A DNA stretch of 6,822 nt, taken from NCBI GenBank assembly GCA_035527235.1, contig DATLAV010000076.1:1-6822 (forward strand). The letters are read 5' to 3'. How positions within the stretch are numbered: the first letter of the stretch is position 1; every line of letters starts with the position of its first letter. The notes below the pieces were generated by a model that worked only from the letters and a program-made list of their open reading frames with translations, did not search any database and was not told where the DNA came from. The stretch is from BS750m-G28 sp035527235 (GTDB lineage Archaea > Thermoproteota > Bathyarchaeia > TCS64). A program made the translations under genes and the position numbers. Shown here one piece after another: positions 1 through 6,296 of this stretch.

Positions 1-246
1 GTGCCGGTGAGGGACCCGATCAGGAACTTGGTCAACATGGTGCAGAGGAGCGACGTGAAGACCGTCCTAGTCGACGGCAAGGTCGTTGTGGAGGACGGGA
101 AGCTGCTCACCATCGACACCGTGAAGCTCGCAAAGGAGGTCCAGGAGGCGGCCGAGGGGATCTACGAGAGGATACCCGAGAACCACTACCTGGGCTGGAC
201 CACGGACGAGGTCTCCCCCCAGTCACTCAAGCCCTGGGAGGAGTAA
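1..246 (+). CDS. Amidohydrolase (TrzA/SsnA-type metal-dependent hydrolase), C-terminal fragment
   Basis: This is the last 81 codons of a gene that begins to the left of the window; the GTG at position 1 is almost certainly an internal valine. The start reads PVRDPIRNLVN, then SDVKTVLVDGKVVVEDGKLL. That pairing is typical of the end of the COG0402 amidohydrolase family (deaminases and chlorohydrolases such as TrzA, AtzB, SsnA), where the chain leaves the TIM barrel and completes the small beta-sandwich domain that carries the 'VDGK.VV.DG' strand pair. The terminal helix (KLAKEVQEAAEGIYERI) and a tail with SPQSLKPW also fit. The metal-binding histidines and the catalytic acid lie upstream and cannot be seen, so the substrate (a cytosine-, guanine- or adenosine-like compound, or another amine) is unknown. 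The gene ends in TAA and is followed by a T-run. Confidence 0.8.
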   Translation: MPVRDPIRNLVNMVQRSDVKTVLVDGKVVVEDGKLLTIDTVKLAKEVQEAAEGIYERIPENHYLGWTTDEVSPQSLKPWEE

Positions 247-257
247 ACTCCCCGCCA

Positions 258-262
258 TTTTT
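258..262 (+). terminator. T-run after the amidohydrolase gene
   Basis: Five T residues begin 11 bp after the TAA stop, directly after a C-rich stretch. Archaeal RNA polymerase can terminate at short U-tracts without a hairpin, so this is a plausible but weak terminator. The gene approaching from the other side (the 276-923 relic) also ends here. Confidence 0.35.
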
Positions 263-275
263 ATCAGCTTAGCGA

Positions 276-923
276 CTAACTCTCATCGCCCGTAGAGGAC
301 AGGTCCAATCAGGCGTCGAAGGTGAGCTTTCCCGTGCCATCTGATTTTATCAACTCGGTCGGGTTGTCCTCCGAAAGGTCGGTGAGGGTGAACCATGACA
401 GCAACCGGAGGTCGACCTCCCTGTCGACGGTGAGGCGTTTGACCAGGTCGCCCAGGAACTCCACCTGAGCATCCTCGCCCCCGAACGAGTCCTAGCTGGG
501 TCACGCTACATCGCTGAATCCGAAGGGCTTCCCGGGCATGTAATCCGCCTCCCTGTTGTAGTAGTCGTCTGGGATGTCCTCCAGCCTGTTGACCGAAGGA
601 ATGACGTAGGGGTATCTCGTGAAGACGAGTATGTCCAGTTTGTCCGGGTCGAACAGGTTCAGGACGTCGAGGTCCGCCTCCCTGAGCTCGCTCACCACCT
701 CCTTGCGCGCGCGCTCGAAGAGGCTGACGAAGTACTCGAACCCGTTGGAGTGGTTGAGGCCGCGCGCCTCGTATAGCCTGTTGACCTCGTTGCCCACCGA
801 GGGCAGCCGTGGCCTTGAGGCCCTCACAGACATCAGTGCCTCGTCCTTGTATCTCTGCCTACACTCCGGGTCACTCAGCGAGGCGCTCCTTTCATAATAA
901 TGGATGGATGTAGGTGGCGTCTT
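276..923 (-). pseudogene. Decayed glycoside-hydrolase-like (TIM-barrel, clan GH-A type) gene
   Basis: Reading the minus strand in one frame through its stops gives a continuous protein-like sequence: DPECRQRYKDEAL, then RPRLPSVGNEVNRLYE (GNEVN at about 783-794), LDILVFTRYPYV, EDIPDDYYNREADY, GKPFGFSDVA, stop, PS, stop, DSFGGEDAQVEFLGDLVKRL, LLSWFTLTDLSED and finally KLTFDA. The order GNE-N, then F-T-YPY, IP-DYY, a kPxgfsE-GWPS-like strand and Q-EFL resembles TIM-barrel glycosidases, with Glu of GNEVN as the presumed acid/base. The defects are TGA at 501-503 where Trp is expected, TAG at 492-494, and another TGA at 309-311 before a residual tail ending in TAG at 276-278. The presumed nucleophile position reads Asp instead of Glu. 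The spacing between VVSEL and LFDPDKLD seems shortened, suggesting a deletion. The reading frame closes upstream of 923 without a good start. A +1 shift links it to MKDATYIHPLL (from 927), and the N-terminal barrel strands are absent. The longest intact piece is 501-833, which could be called a 110-residue hypothetical protein in error. The family is recognised from motif order only. Confidence 0.72.
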
Positions 924-1002
924 TCATCGAGTGCACATGTGCTTGCCAAGATTGGATAGTCAACCTCCCTCGAATTGGGAGTCCATGGTGTTTTTTCCTT
1001 TT

Positions 1003-1019
1003 TTGGAAATATGTTCCAA
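1003..1019. repeat. Inverted repeat TTGGAA-N5-TTCCAA
   Basis: There are perfect 6-bp arms at 1003-1008 and 1014-1019 around the spacer ATATG, in the AT-rich gap between the glycosidase relic and the small ORF. The size and short spacer suit a dimeric regulator site better than a terminator hairpin. No regulator can be named. Confidence 0.4.
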
Positions 1020-1029
1020 TAACAGGTAA

Positions 1030-1075
1030 TTACCCCTAATAATGGGGAAAATGGGTTGTATTTCCCTAAAGAGGG
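1030..1075. repeat. Cluster of overlapping short inverted repeats
   Basis: Three pairings sit in 46 bp: CCCC/GGGG at 1033-1036 and 1044-1047 (7-base spacer, with two more T-A pairs outside one mismatch), GGGAAA/TTTCCC at 1045-1050 and 1061-1066 (10-base spacer), and CCCT/AGGG at 1064-1067 and 1072-1075 (4-base loop). They compete for the same bases. They lie 30 to 75 bp upstream of the TATA-like box at 1105, where an archaeal activator or repressor could bind. Short arms in low-complexity DNA can also arise by chance. Confidence 0.35.
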
Positions 1076-1104
1076 TGATAGATTGCTCTTTTAGTTAGAG
1101 AACC

Positions 1105-1113
1105 CTTATATTT
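1105..1113 (+). promoter_or_regulatory. TATA-box promoter for the 37-residue ORF
   Basis: CTTATATTT matches an archaeal TATA box. Initiation about 25 bp downstream would fall near 1132-1138, leaving a leader of roughly 15-20 nt before the ATG at 1154. That leader contains the ribosome-binding motif GGTGGA (1144-1149). Confidence 0.5.
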
Positions 1114-1153
1114 TCATCAGTGGCTCGTATTACTTAAGAAACAGGTGGAATGT

Positions 1154-1267
1154 ATGAAAAGAAAGATCGTGGGATACTGCCTTTCGGCGGCCTCTGTCTA
1201 CCTGGCGATGGGATACATGACCCAGCTCTTCCTCAGAATGCTCAGTTGTTTCACAGTCGGGTTCTAG
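1154..1267 (+). CDS. Possible small single-span membrane protein, 37 residues
   Basis: ATG opens 37 codons ending in TAG. The product starts MKRKIVGYCLSAA, continues through SVYLAMGYMTQLFLRML and ends SCFTVGF. A basic KRK cluster precedes a mostly hydrophobic stretch from about residue 5 to 27, enough for one membrane helix, with a second hydrophobic patch at 29-37. The positive N-terminus predicts the N-terminus inside the cell. There are cysteines at 9 and 32. The support is positional: a TATA-like box at 1105-1113, an SD-like GGTGGA four bases before the ATG, and G/C-rich third positions starting at the ATG after an AT-rich leader. I recognise no family, and there is no functional clue from the flanking iorB, which converges on it. 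It could be a chance ORF or a decayed remnant of a longer protein. Confidence 0.45.
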   Translation: MKRKIVGYCLSAASVYLAMGYMTQLFLRMLSCFTVGF

Positions 1268-1274
1268 GAACCTG

Positions 1275-1280
1275 AAAAAA
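1275..1280 (-). terminator. T6 terminator of the iorAB operon
   Basis: On the minus strand GGCG is followed by six T residues, about 50 bp after the iorB stop. No stem is needed for U-tract termination in archaea. The run lies just past the stop codon of the convergent small ORF, so the two transcripts could overlap only slightly. Confidence 0.45.
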
Positions 1281-1329
1281 CGCCGAGAAGTGAAGAGCCG
1301 GACAAGTCCCTGACCAGGAGTCTAAGGCG

Positions 1330-1941
1330 CTAACCCTTCTCCGACACGGTTTTAAATCCTTTCTTCCCCAGCTCGAACGCTCGCATGTTGGTCTCCAGAT
1401 AGGCTGGCCTCATGCTCTCCTTAATTACCTTGAGCACGGTCTCCTCGGAGAAGGGCAGCCTGCCGCTCGCGCATAACGCCCCTATCATGACGACGTTCGT
1501 TGTGATGGGGTCCCCCGCCTCATCCGCAAGAGCTGTGGCGTCGAAGGTGACGATCTCATCCGTCACCTTCCCGAGGAGCGCGAGGAGGCTCTCCTCGCTC
1601 GGGTACTCGACGAGCCCCGAGATGACCTCCACTGGCGGAAGGCGACGGGAGTTGACCACCGCCCGACCCCCTTTCTTCAGGAATGTGACCCCGCGCCTGA
1701 CCGACTCCGCCAGCTCGAAGCCGAGGAGAACGTCAGCCTCACCCGGGCTTATCTGGGGGCCTGCGGCGTCTCCCCCTATCTGAACGTGGCCCATGACGGG
1801 GCCTCCTCTCTGAGCCATACCGTAGGTTTCGCCGATCTTGACCGGCATCCCCGCTTCGATCGCGGACTGGGCCAGCAGGCGTGATGCGAGGAGCGTTCCC
1901 TGCCCCCCCACGCCCGAGATTACTATCCTGAACGTCTCCAT
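1330..1941 (-). CDS. iorB: Indolepyruvate:ferredoxin oxidoreductase, beta subunit
   Basis: This 203-residue protein has the usual size of the archaeal IorB subunit. It belongs to the gamma-type domain of the 2-oxoacid:ferredoxin oxidoreductases. The N-terminus has the glycine loop GVGGQG (residues 10-15) followed by TLLASRLLAQSAIEAG. The conserved GETYGMAQRGGPVMGHVQIG stretch runs from 38 to 57, followed by ADVLLGFEL and later TTNVVMIGAL. It carries no iron-sulfur cysteines, as expected, since the clusters are on IorA. With IorA it forms the cytoplasmic complex that converts indolepyruvate and related aryl-pyruvates plus CoA to aryl-acetyl-CoA and CO2 while reducing ferredoxin. The ATG at 1941 is chosen because it lies three bases past the iorA stop, seven bases after GGAGGT, and puts GVGGQG at the usual distance from the N-terminus. 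It ends in TAG. Confidence 0.93.
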   Translation of the reverse strand: METFRIVISGVGGQGTLLASRLLAQSAIEAGMPVKIGETYGMAQRGGPVMGHVQIGGDAAGPQISPGEADVLLGFELAESVRRGVTFLKKGGRAVVNSRRLPPVEVISGLVEYPSEESLLALLGKVTDEIVTFDATALADEAGDPITTNVVMIGALCASGRLPFSEETVLKVIKESMRPAYLETNMRAFELGKKGFKTVSEKG

Positions 1942-1944
1942 CTG

Positions 1945-3825
1945 TCATACCTCCGGGAGAGCGATGGCTCCAGATGAGCACACTTGGCTGCATGCCCCGC
2001 ACCCCATGCAGAGGGTGGAGTCGATCTTGGCTTTCCCGATGCCGTCGTCCCAAATGAGGGCGGGGCATCCGAAGCTGTTCTGGCATATCCTGCAGCCAAT
2101 GCACGCGTCCGGGTCTACAGCGTAGGGGACCGGTTTCTCGGGCCTCATAACCCTGATGGCTTCCGTGGCGCAGAGCCTCCGCGCTATCACCATGACCACC
2201 CCATCGGCCTCCAGCAGCCTCTTGAAGGCTTCCTCGGCGGCCTCCAAGTCGTAGGGGTCCACCACCTCGACGTGGTCCACGCCCGCCGCCCTCGCCATCT
2301 CCTCGATCATTATCTTCTTAGCGGGTTTGCCCATGGCGGTCCTCCCTGACTGGGGGGTGGGCTGGAAGCCGGTCATGGCGATGGTGCCGTTGTCGGCCAC
2401 CACCACCTTGATGGGCGCTCCGTTGACCACGGCGTTGATGAGGCCCGGTATCCCGGCGTGGAAGAACGTGCCGTCGCCGATCCACGCGATGGTGTCAACC
2501 CCCACCCTGGCCATGCCCTGGGAGACGCCGATGCTGGCGCCCATGCAGAAGTAGGTGTCCTCGAAGTTGATGGGCGGGGCGTGGGCGAGGCCGTAGCAGC
2601 CTATGTCGCCGTTGACGACCACCCCCTTGAGGTCCCCCTTCACCGACTTGACGGCGTTCTTCAGGGCGTAGAGGGTCGCCCTGTGGGGGCAGCCGGCGCA
2701 GAGGGTAAGCATCCTGTCGAACAGGATCTCCTTGGCCTCCTCCTCCAGCTCGCTCCTGTCCTCCGCCTCAAGTTTGGAGCCCATAAGCTCCGATATCGTG
2801 GTGTCGAGGAGCACCGGCCCCAGCTCTCCTTCCCGGGGCAGGTGGCCGCTCATGCGCCCTAGCACCTCGACGCCCTCCGCCATGGCCTTGACGTGGAGCT
2901 CCACGAAGGCGTCGACCTCCTCAGCCACGAGGACGCGCTCGACGCCCTTAAGGAGCTTTCTGATAAGCCCCTCGGGCAGGGGGTGGGGCGTCGCCAGCTT
3001 GAGGTACGCCACGTCTTCCTCAAGTCCGGCCTTCCTGATGGCGTCGATCACGTAGCTGAAAGAGAATCCGACGCCTATGACTCCCAGCTTCTCGCCGCCC
3101 TGGAGCTTGAGCTCGTTGTATCCTAGCTTCTCGAACTCCTCCTGTGCCCTGTCGAGCTTCTCGTGCCTCTCCTTGTGGCGCCTGAACAGCTTGTCGAAGC
3201 CAGCGACTCTGTAGCTGAAGCCCTCCCAGTCGAACTCGGCGTCCGTCTCCCGCCTCTCGATGGGGCCGAGGGTGACGTCCGCCCTCATGTGGCTCAGCCG
3301 GGTGACGGTCCTGAGCATCACCGGGAGGCCCACCCTCTCCGAGAGCTCGAACCCATAGCGGGTCATATCCTTCGCCTCCTGGGGGCTCGACGGCTCGAGC
3401 ACGGGCACGCAGTTCATCTTCGCGAGCCACCTGTTGTCCTGCTCGGTGCGGCTGCTGTGCTGGGAGGGGTCGTCGGTTGAGACGAAGACGAGGCCCCCCT
3501 TCACCCCCCTGAGGCTGACGGGGTTGAGTACGTCGAGGGCGACGTTGAGCCCCACATGCTTCATGGCGACGAGGCTTCTCTTGTTGCACATGGACGCCCC
3601 GTAGGAGACCTCGAAGGCGACCTTCTCGTTGGCGGACCACTCGAAATAGAGGCCTGCTGCCTCGGCGACCTTACTCAGTGTGTTCCCTATTTCGGATGAG
3701 GGTGTCCCGGGATACGCCGACGTGACCGAGGCTCCTGCCTCTACGGCTCCCCTCGCGATGGCCTCGTTGCCCATCAGGAGGACTCTCTTCCCCGGCTCGT
3801 CGACCACGACTGGATGAGATGACAT
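1945..3825 (-). CDS. iorA: Indolepyruvate:ferredoxin oxidoreductase, alpha subunit
   Basis: This 626-residue thiamine-diphosphate enzyme has full family length. In order: an N-terminal pyrimidine-binding domain (about 12-190) with SAYPGTPSSEI and EWSANEKVAFEV (Glu67 is the likely ThDP-activating acid); a middle domain with GVIGVGFS and LKLATPHPLP (about 245-345); CAGCPHRA (Cys376 and Cys379); the pyrophosphate-binding domain with IGDGTFFHAGIPGLINAV (GDG 450-452) and ADNGTIAMTGFQP; and a C-terminal 2[4Fe-4S] ferredoxin domain. Its cysteines are 575, 578, 581, 587 and 606, 609, 612, 616. The last motif ends CSS where ferredoxins usually have CP, a small deviation that keeps all eight ligands. 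It performs the decarboxylation of aryl-pyruvates in aromatic amino-acid degradation and passes electrons to ferredoxin. It is first in the operon, and its stop TGA is followed at once by iorB. The ATG at 3825 fits the promoter and an upstream GGGAG. Confidence 0.96.
   Translation of the reverse strand: MSSHPVVVDEPGKRVLLMGNEAIARGAVEAGASVTSAYPGTPSSEIGNTLSKVAEAAGLYFEWSANEKVAFEVSYGASMCNKRSLVAMKHVGLNVALDVLNPVSLRGVKGGLVFVSTDDPSQHSSRTEQDNRWLAKMNCVPVLEPSSPQEAKDMTRYGFELSERVGLPVMLRTVTRLSHMRADVTLGPIERRETDAEFDWEGFSYRVAGFDKLFRRHKERHEKLDRAQEEFEKLGYNELKLQGGEKLGVIGVGFSFSYVIDAIRKAGLEEDVAYLKLATPHPLPEGLIRKLLKGVERVLVAEEVDAFVELHVKAMAEGVEVLGRMSGHLPREGELGPVLLDTTISELMGSKLEAEDRSELEEEAKEILFDRMLTLCAGCPHRATLYALKNAVKSVKGDLKGVVVNGDIGCYGLAHAPPINFEDTYFCMGASIGVSQGMARVGVDTIAWIGDGTFFHAGIPGLINAVVNGAPIKVVVADNGTIAMTGFQPTPQSGRTAMGKPAKKIMIEEMARAAGVDHVEVVDPYDLEAAEEAFKRLLEADGVVMVIARRLCATEAIRVMRPEKPVPYAVDPDACIGCRICQNSFGCPALIWDDGIGKAKIDSTLCMGCGACSQVCSSGAIALPEV
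1949..1954 (-). promoter_or_regulatory. Ribosome-binding site of iorB inside the end of iorA
   Basis: GGAGGT on the minus strand overlaps the last two sense codons of iorA (GAG GTA) and stands seven bases before the iorB ATG. It supports that start and re-initiation or coupled translation of the two subunits, which would keep them in balance. Confidence 0.7.
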
Positions 3826-3847
3826 GGTTCTCCCTTATTCGACGATT

Positions 3848-3856
3848 GTATATAAG
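3848..3856 (-). promoter_or_regulatory. TATA box of iorAB
   Basis: CTTATATAC on the minus strand is a near-consensus archaeal TATA box. Its centre lies about 27 bp before the iorA ATG at 3825, so transcription should begin at or within a few bases of the start codon. The messenger would be leaderless or nearly so, and the GGGAG at 3830-3834 may not be transcribed. The same element read on the plus strand (GTATATAAG) could also drive the divergent aldo/keto reductase gene with a longer leader. Confidence 0.6.
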
Positions 3857-3885
3857 AAAAGACCTCCGTTTGCTGGGCCGATAGC

Positions 3886-3894
3886 TTCATAATT
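3886..3894 (+). promoter_or_regulatory. Possible TATA-like element for the aldo/keto reductase
   Basis: TTCATAATT is a weak match. Its centre is 33 bp before the first ATG at 3923, which would give a leader of about 7 nt. The stronger symmetrical TATATA at 3848-3856 is the alternative. The sequence does not decide between them. Confidence 0.25.
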
Positions 3895-3922
3895 CACGTT
3901 TCTTTCTGGATTGTGAACGTCA

Positions 3923-4963
3923 ATGATGGAGAAGACACTCGGCAGGACAGGTTTGAAGGTGAAGGTGATGGGCTTCGGCGGCATCCCCATCCAGAGGGTA
4001 TCCGAGGAGGAGGCTGTCCAGGTCGTCCGCAGGTGCTACGAACTCGGAGTCAACTACTTTGACACAGCGAGGGCGTACACCGTCAGCGAGGAACGGATCG
4101 GTAAGGCCCTTGAGGACGTGAGGGAGAAGGTGTTCCTAGCTACAAAGTCCGGGCGAAGGACCGCCGACGAGCTCCTCGATGAGCTGGAATTGAGCCTCAG
4201 GAACCTGAGGGCCGACTACATCGATATCTATCAGCTTCATAACATCTCCTCCAGCGAGGCATGGGAGACCGTGAAGGGCCCCGGCGGCGCCCTTGAGGCG
4301 CTGTACGCGGCGAGGGACGACGGGCGGATCAGGCACCTAGGCGTCACCAGCCATAACCCCGATTTGCTCACGGAGATCGTGAGGGAGGACGTCTTCGAGA
4401 CCATCATGATACCGTACAACTACCTGACCCTTAGGCCTGAGGAGGGGCTTCTACCGCTGTGCAAGAGCATGAACGTGGGCACCGTCATCATGAAGCCCTT
4501 CGGCGGAGGCGCCTTCTCAAACGCGAACACGGCGCTGAAGTTCGTCCTGGGGAAGGAGTTCGTGGACGTCGCCATCCCTGGCGTGGCCCATGTATCTGAG
4601 GTGGAGGAGAACTTCGAGGTGGCCTCGGGCTCTCTGGAGCTCTCTGGGGAGGAGCTCGATCTCATCGAGGTGGACAGGAGGGAGCTCGGCGACGAGTTCT
4701 GTCGCGCCTGCGGCTACTGCCAGCCCTGTCCCCAGGGCATCTCCATCACGAGTATCCTGAGGGCTGAGAGCCAGTCTTTGAGCCGGATGGGGTGGAGGCC
4801 TGGCACGGAGGAGAGTTTCGCCCGGTACGTCGAGCAGGCGGGGAACTGCATCGAGTGCGGTGAGTGCGAGTCGAGATGCCCTTACCACCTCCCAATACGG
4901 GAGCTTCTGCCGGAGAAGGCAGCCTCACTGGAAAGGTTGCTTGAGGCCAGGGCAAAGAAATAA
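3923..4963 (+). CDS. Aldo/keto reductase with C-terminal [4Fe-4S] ferredoxin-like region
   Basis: The 346-residue protein joins an aldo/keto reductase TIM barrel (about 1-255) to an iron-sulfur tail, the arrangement of the COG1453-type predicted oxidoreductases. The barrel opens with LGRTGLKVKVMGFGG. The catalytic tetrad is visible: Asp47 and Tyr52 in YFDTARAY, Lys75 in FLATKSG and His106 in DIYQLHN. The nicotinamide-cofactor side has VTSHN and the late IPGVAHVSEVEEN. The tail has a first cluster CRACGYCQPCP (Cys260, 263, 266, 269) and a second CIECGECESRCP (Cys309, 312, 315, 319), about 40 residues apart. This implies electron exchange between an NAD(P)-dependent carbonyl/alcohol site and ferredoxin; the substrate is unknown. 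It is transcribed divergently from iorA, 97 bp apart. Two ATGs stand in tandem (3923 and 3926). A GTGA at 3913-3916 serves either, and homologues starting with a single Met before EKTLGRTG would favour the second. It ends in TAA, which merges with an A-run. Confidence 0.92.
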   Translation: MMEKTLGRTGLKVKVMGFGGIPIQRVSEEEAVQVVRRCYELGVNYFDTARAYTVSEERIGKALEDVREKVFLATKSGRRTADELLDELELSLRNLRADYIDIYQLHNISSSEAWETVKGPGGALEALYAARDDGRIRHLGVTSHNPDLLTEIVREDVFETIMIPYNYLTLRPEEGLLPLCKSMNVGTVIMKPFGGGAFSNANTALKFVLGKEFVDVAIPGVAHVSEVEENFEVASGSLELSGEELDLIEVDRRELGDEFCRACGYCQPCPQGISITSILRAESQSLSRMGWRPGTEESFARYVEQAGNCIECGECESRCPYHLPIRELLPEKAASLERLLEARAKK

Positions 4964-4968
4964 AAAAA
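4962..4968 (-). terminator. T7 terminator of the M20 gene, overlapping the reductase stop
   Basis: On the minus strand CCC is followed by seven T, then ATTTCTTT, starting 14 bp past the M20 stop. It is a good U-tract terminator. The seven bases include the last two bases of the convergent reductase TAA, so the intergenic space is used fully and readthrough would make antisense RNA to the reductase 3' end. Confidence 0.5.
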
Positions 4969-4982
4969 GGGAATTACGAGGC

Positions 4983-6260
4983 TCAGCCCGTGTAGAGGAG
5001 CTGGAAACCCGCGTAGACCTTGACTCCGAGGACCAAGTTTTCGATGGTCACCCTCTCGTTGGGCTGGTGGGCCATGCCCACGAGGGAGGTCCCGTAGCCG
5101 AGGCACGGGAGGCCCGTGAACCTCTTTATGCTCACGGCGTCTGTGCCTCCCGTCAGAATCTTGAAGATGGGCTTCTTGCCGGTCACCTTTCCAATGGTCT
5201 CCGCCAGCTGGTCCGCGAAGGGAGAGTTGGGGGACTCGTAGTAACCTGCGGTCTCACCGGCCCTCACCTGCGCCTCCACGCCGGGGACGCCGGCCTGGGC
5301 GACGAGTTCCTCAATTCTCTTCTTCACCTTGAGGGGCTTGCTGCCCGGGGTGAGCCTGATATCGAAGCGTGCCTCCGCGTAGTCGGGGACGACGTTGCTC
5401 TTGACGCCTCCGCTGATGATATTACAGGCCACTGTCGGGTAGTGGAACAGCCGCTCGACCGCCGCCTTCTTCTCGGGGGTGTCCAGGTTCTGAGTCTTCC
5501 TGTAGAACTCTAGGGAGCTCTCTATGGGCGTCTCAAGCTCGTCGGGGAGCTCCAGCCTGAAGTCTCCCACCTTCTTTACCCAGGGGATCGCCTTGATCAG
5601 CTTCTCTATAGCGTTGTCCCCCAGGTAGGGGGTGCTGCCGTGGGCGGTCTGACCTCGGGAGATGAGGGTCGTGCCGGCGCCCCCCTTGCATCCGAGGTCG
5701 ATGCTCGGGAACTCCAGCCCCCCGCCGTTGCCGTCGCCGATAACGCAGACATCCCCCTTGAGGCGCCCGGACTCGGCGAGCCACCTGGCGCCCTCGATGC
5801 CCCCAATCTCCTCGTCGGCGGTGCACCACACCTCCAGGTTGTTCTCTAGGGGGCACATCTCACTGAGGATGCGGGCGGAGACCAGCGCCGCTGCGCACGC
5901 TCCCTTCATGTCGCTGGTGCCCCTACCCCAGACGTATCCGTCATCAGTCACCTTTCCGCTGTAGGCGGGGTGGGTCCACGCCTCGGGCTTGCCCTCGGGG
6001 ACCACGTCGAGGTGGCCGACCCAGAGTATCCTCCTCTTGGACTCTCCCTTCAGCTTGGCGACGATGTTTGGCTTCTTAGGGTCGTGGGTGTGGACCTCGT
6101 TCTCTATGCCGTGCCTGTCCAGGTACTCCTTGATGTAGTCGACGCACTCGACGGTCCTGCCCTCGGGGTGCGCCGAGTTGAACTTGATCAGGTCGGAGCA
6201 GAGCTCCGTCACCTCTTCCTTGGCCTTTTCGGCCTTGGCCATAATCTCGTTAAAGCTCAT
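4983..6260 (-). CDS. M20-family metallohydrolase (ArgE/DapE/peptidase type)
   Basis: This 425-residue protein has the length and motif set of di-zinc M20 peptidases and deacylases. His83 and Asp85 in VGHLDVVPEG start the metal site. Asp117 in GRGTSDMKG bridges the metals, Glu150 is the general base and Glu151 a ligand in TADEEIGG, Asp176 is in VIGDGNGG, and His398 is the C-terminal ligand in GMAHQPNE. The inserted dimerisation domain (about 190-300) holds GQTAHGSTPYLGDNAI with His207, the residue that usually reaches into the partner's active site. It is cytoplasmic, with no signal peptide. Substrates in the family range from N-acyl amino acids to dipeptides and carboxypeptidase substrates, and nothing here selects one. 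ATG at 6260 follows AAGGT by about 8 bases and a TATA box at the right distance. It stops with TGA, 19 bp from the convergent reductase gene. Confidence 0.92.
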   Translation of the reverse strand: MSFNEIMAKAEKAKEEVTELCSDLIKFNSAHPEGRTVECVDYIKEYLDRHGIENEVHTHDPKKPNIVAKLKGESKRRILWVGHLDVVPEGKPEAWTHPAYSGKVTDDGYVWGRGTSDMKGACAAALVSARILSEMCPLENNLEVWCTADEEIGGIEGARWLAESGRLKGDVCVIGDGNGGGLEFPSIDLGCKGGAGTTLISRGQTAHGSTPYLGDNAIEKLIKAIPWVKKVGDFRLELPDELETPIESSLEFYRKTQNLDTPEKKAAVERLFHYPTVACNIISGGVKSNVVPDYAEARFDIRLTPGSKPLKVKKRIEELVAQAGVPGVEAQVRAGETAGYYESPNSPFADQLAETIGKVTGKKPIFKILTGGTDAVSIKRFTGLPCLGYGTSLVGMAHQPNERVTIENLVLGVKVYAGFQLLYTG

Positions 6261-6296
6261 ATGTTATACCTTCATGCTTCATCGGTCTTTCCTCGT

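Noticed and set aside
283..504. Minus-strand 73-residue ORF starting MTQLGLVRG
   Set aside because: It is rich in Arg, Gly and Pro, as shadow frames are here. The neighbouring frame holds the glycosidase-like sequence.
3020..3640. Minus-strand 206-residue ORF within iorA
   Set aside because: It is an Arg-rich frame-shifted shadow of iorA, which has full-length family motifs across the same bases.
4860..5513. Plus-strand 217-residue ORF spanning the reductase end and the M20 gene
   Set aside because: It overlaps two well-supported genes in wrong frames and has no family motif.
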